From: a virus
Virus record (IMG/VR): IMGVR_UViG_3300010354_000050
Location: 55,412 to 119,411 of that record
Length of the DNA: 64,000 nt
Strand: one strand, 5' to 3'
Shown: one piece after another, positions 14,178 through 21,248 of the stretch
Layout: each line of letters starts with the position of its first letter
Numbering within the stretch: position 1 is the first letter of the stretch
The notes under the pieces: model-generated
The model's input: the letters and a program-made list of their open reading frames with translations, nothing else
Databases searched by the model: none
Told to the model about the DNA's origin: nothing
Position numbers and translations under genes: made by a program

Positions 14178-14206
14178 TTGACAACAAGACAAATCCAAAC
14201 TATAAT
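14178..14206 (+). promoter_or_regulatory. Consensus sigma-70 promoter for tRNA-Thr
   Basis: TTGACA (14178-14183), 17-bp spacer, TATAAT (14201-14206), 21 bases before the tRNA. Confidence 0.85.
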
Positions 14207-14226
14207 AAAATAGTCTAAAACAAAAT

Positions 14227-14299
14227 GCACCTATAGCTCAGTTGGTAGAGCGGCTAACTTGTAATTAGCAAGTCGAGAGTTCAAGTCTCTTTGGGTGCT
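14227..14299 (+). tRNA. tRNA-Thr (anticodon TGT)
   Basis: The sequence folds as a cloverleaf: acceptor GCACCTA with TGGGTGC, D arm GCTC/GAGC, anticodon stem GCTAA/TTAGC with loop CTTGTAA (anticodon TGT), and T arm GAGAG/CTCTT with loop TTCAAGT. No CCA is encoded. It has its own promoter. It would read ACA and possibly other ACN codons, common in this AT-rich genome. Confidence 0.93.
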
Positions 14300-14333
14300 T
14301 TCTTCCCAATCCTGTTGCAAATAATCGTTCTAG

Positions 14334-14742
14334 AATGCTAAACTAGACGAATATCGTAAAAGATTTAATAGCATAGTAGAATTTGCAGAATGGTACTTTC
14401 AAAATTTTGAGCCTGACATTTTCTTTGGAAATATTTTTCTGGAGGGAGAAATAAATAATGGCTATGAAGATTACTTATTAAGTCTTCAACAACAATCCTT
14501 TTGCAGACTTAATCAAGAGGATACCTTCTTAGATGAGGATATAGAATGGGTTTCCTTATTGTCAGTTACAATGATTTGCTAAGTGACCTACACCTAAATG
14601 CAGATAGTGAAGGTTACTACTTGTTTTCTGGAAGATGCTATGGAAATGATCCTTTGCTAATATCAAATTACGGCAAAATGATGGAACCCTATTGCCTGTT
14701 GTTCCTTTGAAATCTATCCTTAAGCAGCAAGCAGTTTACTAA
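14334..14742 (+). pseudogene. Larger decayed gene (about 135 codons) with several lesions
   Basis: No ORF track gene covers this stretch, yet consecutive frames read as natural protein. They are LDEYRKRFNSIVEFAEWYFQ from 14334, then NDLLSDLHLNADSEGYYLFS after a frameshift near 14570, then DGTLLPVVPLKSILKQQAVY after another near 14681, ending at TAA 14740-14742. There is no start codon in frame. The second and third parts match the family of the frameshifted gene at 860 (G-YYLF-G-CYG, ISNYGK). Function unknown. Confidence 0.6.
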
Positions 14743-14746
14743 AAAA

Positions 14747-14775
14747 TTGACTTTAGTGAATAGACCTGATATAAT
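14747..14775 (+). promoter_or_regulatory. Sigma-70-type promoter for the RNA ligase
   Basis: TTGACT (14747-14752), 17-bp spacer, TATAAT (14770-14775). The leader begins with GTTGAG (14783-14788). Confidence 0.8.
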
Positions 14776-14801
14776 TTCTTTAGTTGAGTGAAAAATTAAA
14801 G

Positions 14802-15860
14802 ATGTACTTTTTTGCAGAATTCCTGGAAATCACCCTAAATACCAAAGGTCTTGATTGGGTCAAGGATCAGGGTATATTAGTAACTCATAACCCTGACTAC
14901 CCTAACCTATACTGCTTAAAATATGGGCCTAGGGCGGTTAAAAACTCTACTTTGACAAAAGCCTGTAGGGGTACTGTTGTTGAAGAAATTGAAGGCAATT
15001 TCAAAGTAGTTTGCTATGGGTTAACTCGCTTTTTCAATTTAGATGAACCCGACACTCCTACCGGAATACAGTTCTTTGATTGGGAAAGCTTTGTAGCTTA
15101 TGAGAAATACGATGGAAGTTTAATCAAATTATTCAATTACAATAGCAATTGGTTAATTTCAACTTCAGGTACTATAGAGGGAGAAATCAATCAGATAGGG
15201 GCTTCTGAAGTATTTTGGAAAACTTTTAATCTAATGGACTACAGTACCAAAGATTTAGACCCCAGTGTGATCTATGTTTGGGAACTTTGCACTAAGGAAA
15301 CTGCTAATGTAGTAACATATAGTGAGGATTTCCTTTCCCTGATTGCCGTCAGGTCTAGAGTCAACTTTGAGGAGCTGTATCTAGAAAACTTCTCTAAAAA
15401 ATTTTCAGTAGCCCAACAGTTTTCTTTTTCTAGCCAAGAAAACGTAATCAAGTTTGCAAACTCAAGAAGAGGATCAAAATCTGAAGGGTTAGTTCTAAAA
15501 GATTGGTTAGGAAATCGGCTAAAGGTGAAGTCAAAAGAATATGTTAAATTTCACCTGTTGCTAAACAACAAATTGCCTGATTTATTTTTGATCTGGAAAT
15601 TAGGTGAACTAGATGAATTTTTAACATATTTCCCCCAGTATATTCCAGAAGCCGATCTTTTGCTAAGTCAAATTTACCCTATGGAAAAAGAAGTAGAGAA
15701 TTTTGTTAAAGAAAACTCTTTTTTAGAACAGAAAGGATTTGCAGAAAAGGCTATAAAGAAATTTGGCAAATTTTCTGGAGCTGCTTTTGCAATACGATCA
15801 AGGAAGGAAAGGAGTTTTCAAGATTGGTTAAGAAACAAATGCAGAACTAATCCGTTTTAA
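14802..15860 (+). CDS. RNA ligase, T4 Rnl1-like nucleotidyltransferase
   Basis: A 352-residue ATP-dependent ligase. ACRGTVVE and GLTRFFNLDE precede the nucleotidyl-lysine motif I (KYDGS, Lys about residue 102). Later SEGLVLKD fits motif IV and LKVKSKEYVKFH motif V, with a helical C-terminal region. The order matches T4 RNA ligase 1-type enzymes that reseal tRNA cut by host anticodon nucleases. A TTG at 14784 is in frame but falls in the leader motif, so I start at ATG 14802. A terminator follows. A polynucleotide kinase/phosphatase partner is not seen. Confidence 0.85.
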   Translation: MYFFAEFLEITLNTKGLDWVKDQGILVTHNPDYPNLYCLKYGPRAVKNSTLTKACRGTVVEEIEGNFKVVCYGLTRFFNLDEPDTPTGIQFFDWESFVAYEKYDGSLIKLFNYNSNWLISTSGTIEGEINQIGASEVFWKTFNLMDYSTKDLDPSVIYVWELCTKETANVVTYSEDFLSLIAVRSRVNFEELYLENFSKKFSVAQQFSFSSQENVIKFANSRRGSKSEGLVLKDWLGNRLKVKSKEYVKFHLLLNNKLPDLFLIWKLGELDEFLTYFPQYIPEADLLLSQIYPMEKEVENFVKENSFLEQKGFAEKAIKKFGKFSGAAFAIRSRKERSFQDWLRNKCRTNPF

Positions 15861-15870
15861 TTAAAATAAA

Positions 15871-15910
15871 GTAAAGGAAATTCCCTAGATTTTCCTTTAC
15901 TTACTTTTTT
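15871..15910 (+). terminator. Rho-independent terminator
   Basis: GTAAAGGAAA, 10-base loop, TTTCCTTTAC, then a T-rich stretch after the ligase gene. Confidence 0.7.
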
Positions 15911-15924
15911 GAGAAAAGCACAAA

Positions 15925-16122
15925 ATGATAAAACCTCCAACTTTCACATTGGTAGACCCATCTTCAGGACTATATTACTCTCACATGATCTATGAGGAAG
16001 GCAGCTATAAACCTCTCTATACAGATAATGTCAAATCTGCTGCTGTATTTTTTATCAATACAGCCATGGACATTATCAAACTTTTCCCTTACTTGCAATT
16101 AACCAGTAAAACAAATGATTAA
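15925..16122 (+). CDS. Hypothetical protein, 65 aa
   Basis: A 65-residue protein with the strand pattern FTLVDPSSGLYYSHMIYEEG and a hydrophobic helix near the end (VFFINTAMDIIKLFPYL). It overlaps the start of the DUF4230 gene by eight bases (stop 16120-16122, next ATG 16115), so translation is probably coupled. No family recognised. Confidence 0.55.
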   Translation: MIKPPTFTLVDPSSGLYYSHMIYEEGSYKPLYTDNVKSAAVFFINTAMDIIKLFPYLQLTSKTND

Positions 16123-16774
16123 AAAACTCTTAGTTATCTTAATCTTTTCCACCATCTTAACAGGAAGTTCGTTTCTGTTTGGAGTGAGCCTTACTTCTAA
16201 GGACTCAGGAGAATCAGAAATTAAACAGGAAGAACCCCAAGTAGTAGAACCACTATCTGTTTCTTTAGACTCTATTAAGCAAATTTCAGAACTTGCTACG
16301 GCACAAACTACCTTGGAAGTTATTGTCCCTGTAGAAAGTAGCAGAGTGTTGCTTGGGGTAAATGTAGGAACTTCAGCTATCTTATACAGGGCTAGGGGGG
16401 TAGCTAAAGCAGGGATTGACCTTCAGCAGTTGACCCAAGAAAACTTTATTGTAGAAGGCAAAAAAGTAACTGTAAGGTTGCCTAATGCAAAACTTCTAGA
16501 TGTATACCTAGATTTACAAAATTCTGAAATTCATGAGTCTTCAAGGGGTACTTTGAACCTTGGGCCTGACAACCTAAGTGAGCTTTTGGATTACGCCCAA
16601 AAGCAAGCTACCGAAGAAATGAAACAAACAGCTTGTTTGACTTTGATTCCTGAAGCTGAAACAAATTCTGAAGTAGCTATTGAAAACCTACTAAAAGCAG
16701 CAGGGTTTGAAGAAGTTGTATTTGTCCCTGTAGAAGTAGGAAAAACTTCTGAATGTGGTATGATGGTGTTGTAA
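16115..16774 (+). CDS. DUF4230 family membrane-anchored protein, 219 aa
   Basis: An N-terminal hydrophobic segment (residues 5-25) acts as signal or anchor, followed by a low-complexity linker (about 28-45). The main domain has the DUF4230 pattern: ELATAQTTLEVIVPVESSRV, a strand with RARGVAKAGIDLQQL, then VTVRLPNAKLLDVYLD and a Cys-containing end. Such proteins are frequent in cyanobacteria and of unknown function. The C-terminal PVEVGK is repeated, with its DNA, at the end of the gene at 16856. Confidence 0.65.
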   Translation: MIKKLLVILIFSTILTGSSFLFGVSLTSKDSGESEIKQEEPQVVEPLSVSLDSIKQISELATAQTTLEVIVPVESSRVLLGVNVGTSAILYRARGVAKAGIDLQQLTQENFIVEGKKVTVRLPNAKLLDVYLDLQNSEIHESSRGTLNLGPDNLSELLDYAQKQATEEMKQTACLTLIPEAETNSEVAIENLLKAAGFEEVVFVPVEVGKTSECGMMVL

Positions 16775-16799
16775 ATATTGTAACTTTGCAACTTTTTTA

Positions 16800-16828
16800 T
16801 AGACAAAATAATGAAAAAATGTTATAAT
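16800..16828 (+). promoter_or_regulatory. Sigma-70-type promoter
   Basis: TAGACA (16800-16805), 17-bp spacer, TATAAT (16823-16828). It rules out the upstream ATG at 16811 as the start of the next gene. Confidence 0.65.
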
Positions 16829-16855
16829 AATTTGGCAACTCTAATGGGGGTACAT

Positions 16856-17011
16856 ATGAAATTTGCCATTTCAACTTTAACAATCCTGTCTATCTTTGCT
16901 GCATTTGCTTTCCCTTCTCATGCCAATAGCCGAGATGACTTCCCTGGTAGGCGGCAAGGTGGTGGAACTTGGAACTCTGAACCTGTCCCTGTAGAAGTAG
17001 GAAAGATCTAG
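16856..17011 (+). CDS. Small secreted protein, 51 aa
   Basis: The promoter at 16800-16828 lies inside the longer frame, so the ATG at 16856 (after GGGGGTACAT) is the start. Residues 1-20 form a signal peptide (MKFAISTLTILSIFAAFAFP, cleavage near SHA-N). The short mature part is polar (RDDFPGRRQGGGTWN). The last residues PVPVEVGK match the DUF4230 neighbour over 21 identical bases, suggesting the 3' end came from that gene by duplication. Confidence 0.55.
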   Translation: MKFAISTLTILSIFAAFAFPSHANSRDDFPGRRQGGGTWNSEPVPVEVGKI

Positions 17012-17017
17012 ATGCAA

Positions 17018-17054
17018 GCAAACCCTATAGGTTTATCTACGGGGTTTGCTTTAT
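17018..17054 (+). terminator. Rho-independent terminator
   Basis: AGCAAACCC and GGGTTTGCT pair across a 15-base loop and are followed by TTATT, just before the -35 at 17058. Confidence 0.7.
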
Positions 17055-17057
17055 TGC

Positions 17058-17086
17058 TTGACAAATTTCACTCAGTAGGTTATAAT
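17058..17086 (+). promoter_or_regulatory. Consensus sigma-70 promoter (first of a run of four similar ones)
   Basis: TTGACA (17058-17063), spacer AATTTCACTCAGTAGGT, TATAAT (17081-17086). The spacer resembles those of the next three promoters. Confidence 0.85.
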
Positions 17087-17126
17087 GTACTCTAGTCTAT
17101 AAAACTTCACCCTAGAGGTAATATTA

Positions 17127-17306
17127 ATGGACAATCTCTCACAGATAAGTGATAATAAATCACTAAAAGATTTTATTAAGGCCATTATGGATCACCCTAA
17201 TGACAATTTAGATGAGATTCTTCAGATTGCCAGAAAGCATGACCCAACTTGGGATGAAGAAGATGATGAATATGTCTATTGGCGTTTAGAAGAATTGAAC
17301 AGTTGA
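17127..17306 (+). CDS. Hypothetical acidic protein, 59 aa
   Basis: An intact ATG frame of 59 codons beginning MDNLSQISDNKSLKDFIKAI and ending in the acidic WDEEDDEYVYWRLEELNS. RBS AGAGGTAATATT precedes it. It sits between two similar promoters, and its TGA stop (17304-17306) lies within the next -35 TTGACA. No family recognised. Confidence 0.6.
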   Translation: MDNLSQISDNKSLKDFIKAIMDHPNDNLDEILQIARKHDPTWDEEDDEYVYWRLEELNS

Positions 17307-17331
17307 CAAATTCAGTCTACTAGGTTACAAT
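17303..17331 (+). promoter_or_regulatory. Sigma-70-type promoter
   Basis: TTGACA (17303-17308), spacer AATTCAGTCTACTAGGT, TACAAT (17326-17331). The -35 contains the previous stop codon. Confidence 0.8.
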
Positions 17332-17357
17332 ATTTTCATTGAGCTAAAAAAACACAA

Positions 17358-17651
17358 ATGAAAAAAGTTTACAACCGTCAAGGTAGTCTAGTAGGTTATG
17401 TGAATGGCAATGTAGCTTACAGTAGTCTGGGTAAAATCCTGGGCTATGCAGAAGCAGGAGTAGTTAGAAACCAAAATCGTTCTAGGTTAGGTTATGTCAA
17501 GAATAACAGTATTCTTGATTCTAGTAGCCAAATCGTAGCTAATTTTAACAGCAGGAGGATCAAGGATCAGAACAATTGCTACATTGGCTATGTCAATAAT
17601 GCAAACTACCTTGAATTATCTTGTGCTGCTGCTTTGTTAACTTTGCTTTAG
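17358..17651 (+). CDS. Beta-repeat protein (possible 5-fold beta-flower type), 97 aa
   Basis: The protein is built of five short imperfect repeats around G-x-(L/V)-GYV: GSLVGYVNGNVAYSS, GKILGYAEAGVV, SRLGYVKNNSI, an intermediate unit, and CYIGYVNNANY. Such repeats occur in small bacterial beta-flower or beta-propeller-like proteins of unclear role. The C-terminus is hydrophobic (CAAALLTLL). It is a single-gene unit behind the promoter at 17303. Confidence 0.5.
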   Translation: MKKVYNRQGSLVGYVNGNVAYSSLGKILGYAEAGVVRNQNRSRLGYVKNNSILDSSSQIVANFNSRRIKDQNNCYIGYVNNANYLELSCAAALLTLL

Positions 17652-17658
17652 AGAATAG

Positions 17659-17687
17659 TTGACAAATTTTCTAATGTAGGCTATCAT
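17659..17687 (+). promoter_or_regulatory. Sigma-70-type promoter
   Basis: TTGACA (17659-17664), spacer AATTTTCTAATGTAGGC, TATCAT (17682-17687). Confidence 0.75.
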
Positions 17688-17711
17688 AAATCATGAATTA
17701 AGAAAGATACA

Positions 17712-18073
17712 ATGACTACGGGTTTATTTAGATTCACTGTAAAAATTTTTTAGCAGAGATGCAAGCAATGTTATTAGGTGTAAAGCGATTAGGGGATCTC
17801 ATTGTGGGAGATCGCATAGCCTTCAAAGCTAATCAGCTTGACAACTGGCACCAGAACTATTCAAAGCCCCATTTGAAGCTTACTTCCTCTGTCATCAATA
17901 TTGACACTCTAGATTCTGGAAAACGGCAACTAACAACTGCTTCAGGGAAACTCAAAATTTACCCTAATAGCATGATCTTTGAAGTAGCTGGCCCTGATTA
18001 CGATGGGAAAGCTTTTCAGACACAATATGTTGTCAATGTCCCTGAGAAATTTAACGGAATTAGTATAGAATAA
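17712..18073 (+). pseudogene. Hypothetical gene with an N-terminal frameshift in an A/T run
   Basis: The ATG at 17712 gives MTTGLFRFTVKIF and stops at TAG 17751. The frame that is open to TAA 18071-18073 passes through the same point as KNFLAEMQAMLLGVKRLGDL. One base change in the A5T6 run at 17741-17750 joins them into about 120 codons. The part from ATG 17759 (104 aa, with GDLIVGDRIAFKANQLDNWH) may still be made but lacks a good ribosome binding site. Function unknown. Confidence 0.5.
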
Positions 18074-18077
18074 TTAG

Positions 18078-18106
18078 TTGACAAATTTCTAGTTGCAGGT
18101 TACACT
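18078..18106 (+). promoter_or_regulatory. Sigma-70-type promoter upstream of the tRNA pair
   Basis: TTGACA (18078-18083), spacer AATTTCTAGTTGCAGGT, TACACT (18101-18106). Confidence 0.75.
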
Positions 18107-18365
18107 AAATAAGTAACTGGAAAATGACAAATTAACCGATTGGTTAAGTATTCTTCTGCAAAAGAAATTAATCAGGCTTTGTTTTTGCTATAATGAATAA
18201 AGATAGTTCAGCAATACTTTAATCTTCTAGGGGAGCAAAAACCATCTTATCCTTTACAAATAGATGAATCAGCAATTTACTATTTATCTGGTAAAATTCA
18301 TCTAGTAAACCAACAGATAATTCAGCAACTTTTAACAATAAGTGGTAAAAATTATCTAGTTTTAA
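18107..18365 (+). other. Non-coding leader before the tRNA genes
   Basis: About 260 bases without an ORF. A TATAAT at 18189-18194 has no good -35. Two similar stretches, TCTGGTAAAATTCATCTAG (18289) and AGTGGTAAAAATTATCTAG (18342), flank the end. It probably holds gene debris and the 5' end of the tRNA transcript. Confidence 0.35.
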
Positions 18366-18438
18366 CGGGGTGTAGCTCAGTTTGGTAGAGCGCTGGTTTT
18401 GGGAACCAGAAGTCACAGGTTCAAATCCTGTCATCCCG
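18366..18438 (+). tRNA. tRNA-Pro (anticodon TGG)
   Basis: The cloverleaf has acceptor CGGGGTG/CATCCCG, D arm GCTC/GAGC, anticodon stem CTGGT/ACCAG with loop TTTGGGA (anticodon TGG), and T arm ACAGG/CCTGT with loop TTCAAAT. No CCA is encoded. Confidence 0.93.
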
Positions 18439-18467
18439 ATTTCTTTTCTGTTAGAAAAGAATAACAA

Positions 18468-18536
18468 TGGTGTGTAGCTCAAAGGAAGAGCAATCGTGTT
18501 AGCCGATAGGTTGAAGGTTCGAGTCCTTTCACACCA
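18468..18536 (+). tRNA. Aberrant tRNA, probably derived from tRNA-Asn (GTT)
   Basis: Acceptor TGGTGTG/CACACCA, D arm GCTC/GAGC and T arm GAAGG/CCTTT with loop TTCGAGT are good. The anticodon arm is abnormal. Only ATCG/CGAT pairs around a TGTTAGC loop, so the GTT of an Asn-like TGTTA is displaced, and the arm looks two bases shorter than tRNA-Asn. It may be a decayed tRNA or one with altered function. Confidence 0.55.
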
Positions 18537-18616
18537 ATTCTCTATTTAATAAATTTAGAATTTGACATTTAAGAGGATCTAGGTCAGAAATCCATCGGAA
18601 ATACCACAAATAAGTG

Positions 18617-18645
18617 TTGACAATTTTCCCATCTTAAGCTACTAT
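18617..18645 (+). promoter_or_regulatory. Sigma-70-type promoter
   Basis: TTGACA (18617-18622), 17-bp spacer, TACTAT (18640-18645), overlapping a TATAAT at 18643. It drives the DUF2828 gene. Confidence 0.75.
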
Positions 18646-18680
18646 AATAAAGAACAAAAGAAAAAACAAGGAGAAAATAG

Positions 18681-20144
18681 ATGTTTGTAGATCATCTAGA
18701 AAACCAACTGAGCAACATTACTTCTACCCAAAATGGCGCTAAGGCATATGGCTCTACCTTAAATGCTTGCCTAGACCTTTTTGGCAAAATTGGTGCTTGT
18801 AGGGAAGACTTAAACCAGGCTAAGCAACTGTTTGCTAAAGCCTATGAAGAAAATGCACAACTGGCTACCCAAATTTTGTTTTGGGTTAGGGATATTCGGG
18901 GGGGTCAAGGTGAAAGGAAAGTTTTCAAGGAATTGTTAAAAGATTTAGCATCAATTGATCCCCAAATTGTTCAGAAACTAATTCCTCTAGTTCCTGAATT
19001 TGGCCGCTGGGATGATCTACTTATCCTAGAAGATACTTCTGTTTGGGAAAATGTTCTGGAGTTGTTTAAGCAACAACTTGATAGAGATCTGAAGGCTAAA
19101 GAAAAGCAAATTTCTCTTCTAGCTAAATGGTTGCCATCTATTAATGCTTCTAGCAAAGATAGTAAGCGTCAAGGTAGGAAAATTGCAGCGTCTCTGGGGT
19201 ATTCTGAAAAGCAGTATCGCAAAACCTTGTCAACGTTGCGCTTAAAGATCAAAATCGTTGAGCAAAAGATGTGTGCAAATGAGTGGGGAAACATTGAGTA
19301 CAGCAAAGTTCCTTCCCGTGCTTCATTTATGTACCGTAATGCTTTCAAAAGCCACGATATTCAGCGGTATTCTGAATTTCTTGCTGATGTAGCCTCAGGT
19401 AAGAAAAAAATCAATGCTTCTACCCTATACCCCTATGACATTATTCATCAATTCCTGTATAGTGAAGTAGAAGTAGAAGACCAAACCCTTGAACTTCTTT
19501 GGAACAACTTGCCTAACTACCTAGAAGACCAGCAAGAAGGCTTCAATGGCCTAGTAGTAGCTGATGTTTCTGGGTCAATGTATGGTCAACCTATGGCTGT
19601 TTCTATTTCTCTAGCAATGTACATTGCTGAAAGGAATCAAAGTGAGGTTTGGAAAAACAAATTCTTGACCTTCACTGATAAACCTTCCCTAGAAACCATC
19701 GAAGGTTCTACCCTTCAGGAAAAAATCAATAACCTTGGAAACAGCGATTGGGGTTACAATACCAATCTAGTGAAAGTGTTTGAAGCTATCCTTCAAGCTG
19801 CTAAAGTAGGCAAGGTTCCTCAAGACCAAATGCCACAGAAACTAATCATTGTTTCTGATATGGAATTTGATGAAGCTTGTCAGTATAATGACCTGACCAA
19901 CTTTGAACATATTTCACATATGTTTGAAAAAGCAGGTTACAAACTTCCTGACTTAATTTTCTGGAATGTGAATTCAGGCAGTAGCGTACCTGTCACTGTT
20001 CATGATTCTGGAACTGCTTTGCTGTCAGGTTACAGTCCATCTGCACTAAAGGCAATTTTTTCATCAGAAGGCATTACTCCTTTGTCAGTAATGTTAGAAT
20101 CAGTAGATTCTGAACGATACTTGCCTATTAAGCAGGTTTTCTAG
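18681..20144 (+). CDS. DUF2828 family protein (TROVE/Ro-like fold with von Willebrand A domain), 487 aa
   Basis: The N-terminal helical half (residues 1-270) has the family signature ILFWVRDIRGGQGERKVFKE and VPEFGRWDDLL. The C-terminal half is a vWA domain with the MIDAS motif DVSGSM (about residue 296), GYNTNLVKVFEAIL, IIVSDMEFD and LIFWNVNSG, then TALLSGYSPSALK. This set is typical of DUF2828, found in plants, fungi, bacteria and large viruses and related to the RNA-binding Ro protein. A role in RNA quality control or RNA binding is inference. RBS AAGGAGAAAATAG precedes the ATG. Confidence 0.85.
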   Translation: MFVDHLENQLSNITSTQNGAKAYGSTLNACLDLFGKIGACREDLNQAKQLFAKAYEENAQLATQILFWVRDIRGGQGERKVFKELLKDLASIDPQIVQKLIPLVPEFGRWDDLLILEDTSVWENVLELFKQQLDRDLKAKEKQISLLAKWLPSINASSKDSKRQGRKIAASLGYSEKQYRKTLSTLRLKIKIVEQKMCANEWGNIEYSKVPSRASFMYRNAFKSHDIQRYSEFLADVASGKKKINASTLYPYDIIHQFLYSEVEVEDQTLELLWNNLPNYLEDQQEGFNGLVVADVSGSMYGQPMAVSISLAMYIAERNQSEVWKNKFLTFTDKPSLETIEGSTLQEKINNLGNSDWGYNTNLVKVFEAILQAAKVGKVPQDQMPQKLIIVSDMEFDEACQYNDLTNFEHISHMFEKAGYKLPDLIFWNVNSGSSVPVTVHDSGTALLSGYSPSALKAIFSSEGITPLSVMLESVDSERYLPIKQVF

Positions 20145-20170
20145 AAAAACCCTGAGACTCCTTAAGAAAT

Positions 20171-20200
20171 AGGAAAAGGTTAAACCTTTTCCTTTTTTTT
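20171..20200 (+). terminator. Rho-independent terminator
   Basis: AGGAAAAGGT, TAA loop, ACCTTTTCCT with a T8 run after the DUF2828 gene. Confidence 0.85.
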
Positions 20201-20220
20201 GTTGCCAACTTCTGATAAAA

Positions 20221-20346
20221 GTGCTAAAAACTGTAGTAGCTTACTTTGTAGTTCCATCCCATATCTCTAATGATGAATTGTGGGATGCCGTGAACTATGA
20301 TAAAGTGTCTGAAAGACACCCTGAAGTAGGAATTTACTACGTTTAG
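20221..20346 (+). pseudogene. Small gene remnant without an ATG start
   Basis: A frame from GTG 20221 to TAG 20344-20346 reads VLKTVVAYFVVPSHISNDEL and onward, 41 residues that look like a strand-helix protein. The only start is a GTG overlapping a possible promoter (TTGCCA 20202, TAAAAA 20225), so the original start is probably lost. A terminator follows at once. Confidence 0.4.
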
Positions 20347-20351
20347 TTTCT

Positions 20352-20380
20352 AAAAGACCTTGCTTTAAGGTCTTTTTTTA
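20352..20380 (+). terminator. Rho-independent terminator
   Basis: AAAAGACCTT, short loop, AAGGTCTTTTTTT. Confidence 0.75.
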
Positions 20381-20409
20381 CTCTACCAAAAAGCATAACA
20401 ATTTCCTGA

Positions 20410-20458
20410 GAAAACCTAGAAGGTTTTCCTTGACAACTCCCCCCATATCTGGTAAGAT
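20410..20458 (+). promoter_or_regulatory. Palindrome-linked sigma-70 promoter
   Basis: The palindrome GAAAACCTAGAAGGTTTTCC (20410-20429) abuts TTGACA (20430-20435), followed by a 17-bp spacer and TAAGAT (20453-20458). The same palindrome-TTGACA layout recurs on the minus strand between 61 and 64 kb. It may be an operator. Confidence 0.7.
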
Positions 20459-20485
20459 AGGGTTAACCGAGTTGAGAAACTGACC

Positions 20486-21175
20486 ATGACTTTTGCTTTA
20501 ATTGGAGACATTCATTCCCAGGCTACCAACTGCTATGATGCAGTAAACTACTGCGTAGCCAATGGATACACTCCTGTCTTCCTAGGAGATCTTTTTGATT
20601 CCCGTACTTGGGAATCTGATTCCGTAGGAGTTTACAAAATTGCCCGTGAAGCAGAAAATGAATTAGGAGCAGTTATTATTGCCTCTAATCACCAAGATAA
20701 ATTACGAAGGTGCCTGTGGGGAAACCCTGTTGATCTGAGTTCTGCACCGGAACTTGTTAGAACCCTAGAAGATTTTGAAGCTTCTGGGATTGATAACCAA
20801 GAATTGAATTTTTGGTTGTCTAACCTTCCCTATGGTTTTTGCTTTAAGGAAGGTGGCAGGGAATACCGCTGTTCCCATGCTTATTTTTCTGCCCTCGTTC
20901 CTATTCCCAAATATACCAGTTCCCATTGTGTCTACTTCAAAGACATCACCAAAAAAACCCGCTCTTGGATATTATACGGGAAAAGATCTTTTGATGGTTC
21001 AAGGGTATACTGGTGGGAAAAGCCTAACCTTAACCCTTGGATAAGGGTAGCAGGACATTATCACATTATCCACATTGATCTACCCAATGGAAACCTAGTC
21101 CTTGATGGAAATTGTGGTGGTGGTGGTCAATTACCCCTATACCTAGTAGATAAGGGTGAACTACTCTTGTTCTAG
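20486..21175 (+). CDS. Calcineurin-like metallophosphoesterase, 229 aa
   Basis: It carries the metallophosphatase motifs: GDIHSQ (residues 7-12), GDLFDS (about 34-39), SNHQDKLRR in the position of GNHD (about 72), SHAY (about 134) and AGHYHIIH (about 190). These ligate two metal ions in lambda phosphatase and PrpE-type enzymes. The GN-to-SN change is tolerated in some relatives. Substrate unknown: it could dephosphorylate proteins or cleave nucleotides. It is a single-gene unit with a palindrome-linked promoter. Confidence 0.8.
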   Translation: MTFALIGDIHSQATNCYDAVNYCVANGYTPVFLGDLFDSRTWESDSVGVYKIAREAENELGAVIIASNHQDKLRRCLWGNPVDLSSAPELVRTLEDFEASGIDNQELNFWLSNLPYGFCFKEGGREYRCSHAYFSALVPIPKYTSSHCVYFKDITKKTRSWILYGKRSFDGSRVYWWEKPNLNPWIRVAGHYHIIHIDLPNGNLVLDGNCGGGGQLPLYLVDKGELLLF

Positions 21176-21179
21176 AACA

Positions 21180-21211
21180 TAAGGAAGAAGAGTTTTCTTC
21201 TTCCTTTTTTT
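21180..21211 (+). terminator. Rho-independent terminator
   Basis: AAGGAAGAAGA and TCTTCTTCCTT pair around GTTT, with a T run following. Confidence 0.8.
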
Positions 21212-21219
21212 ATTAAGGG

Positions 21220-21248
21220 TTGATCTTTCTAAAGAACTATAGTACAAT
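21220..21248 (+). promoter_or_regulatory. Sigma-70-type promoter
   Basis: TTGATC (21220-21225), 17-bp spacer, TACAAT (21243-21248). The 130-base leader to 21382 has no ORF beyond a 6-codon stub at 21274. Confidence 0.6.

Noticed and set aside
16811-16855. Upstream ATG for the small secreted protein
   Set aside because: The ATG at 16811 lies between the -35 and -10 of the promoter, so it cannot be on the transcript.
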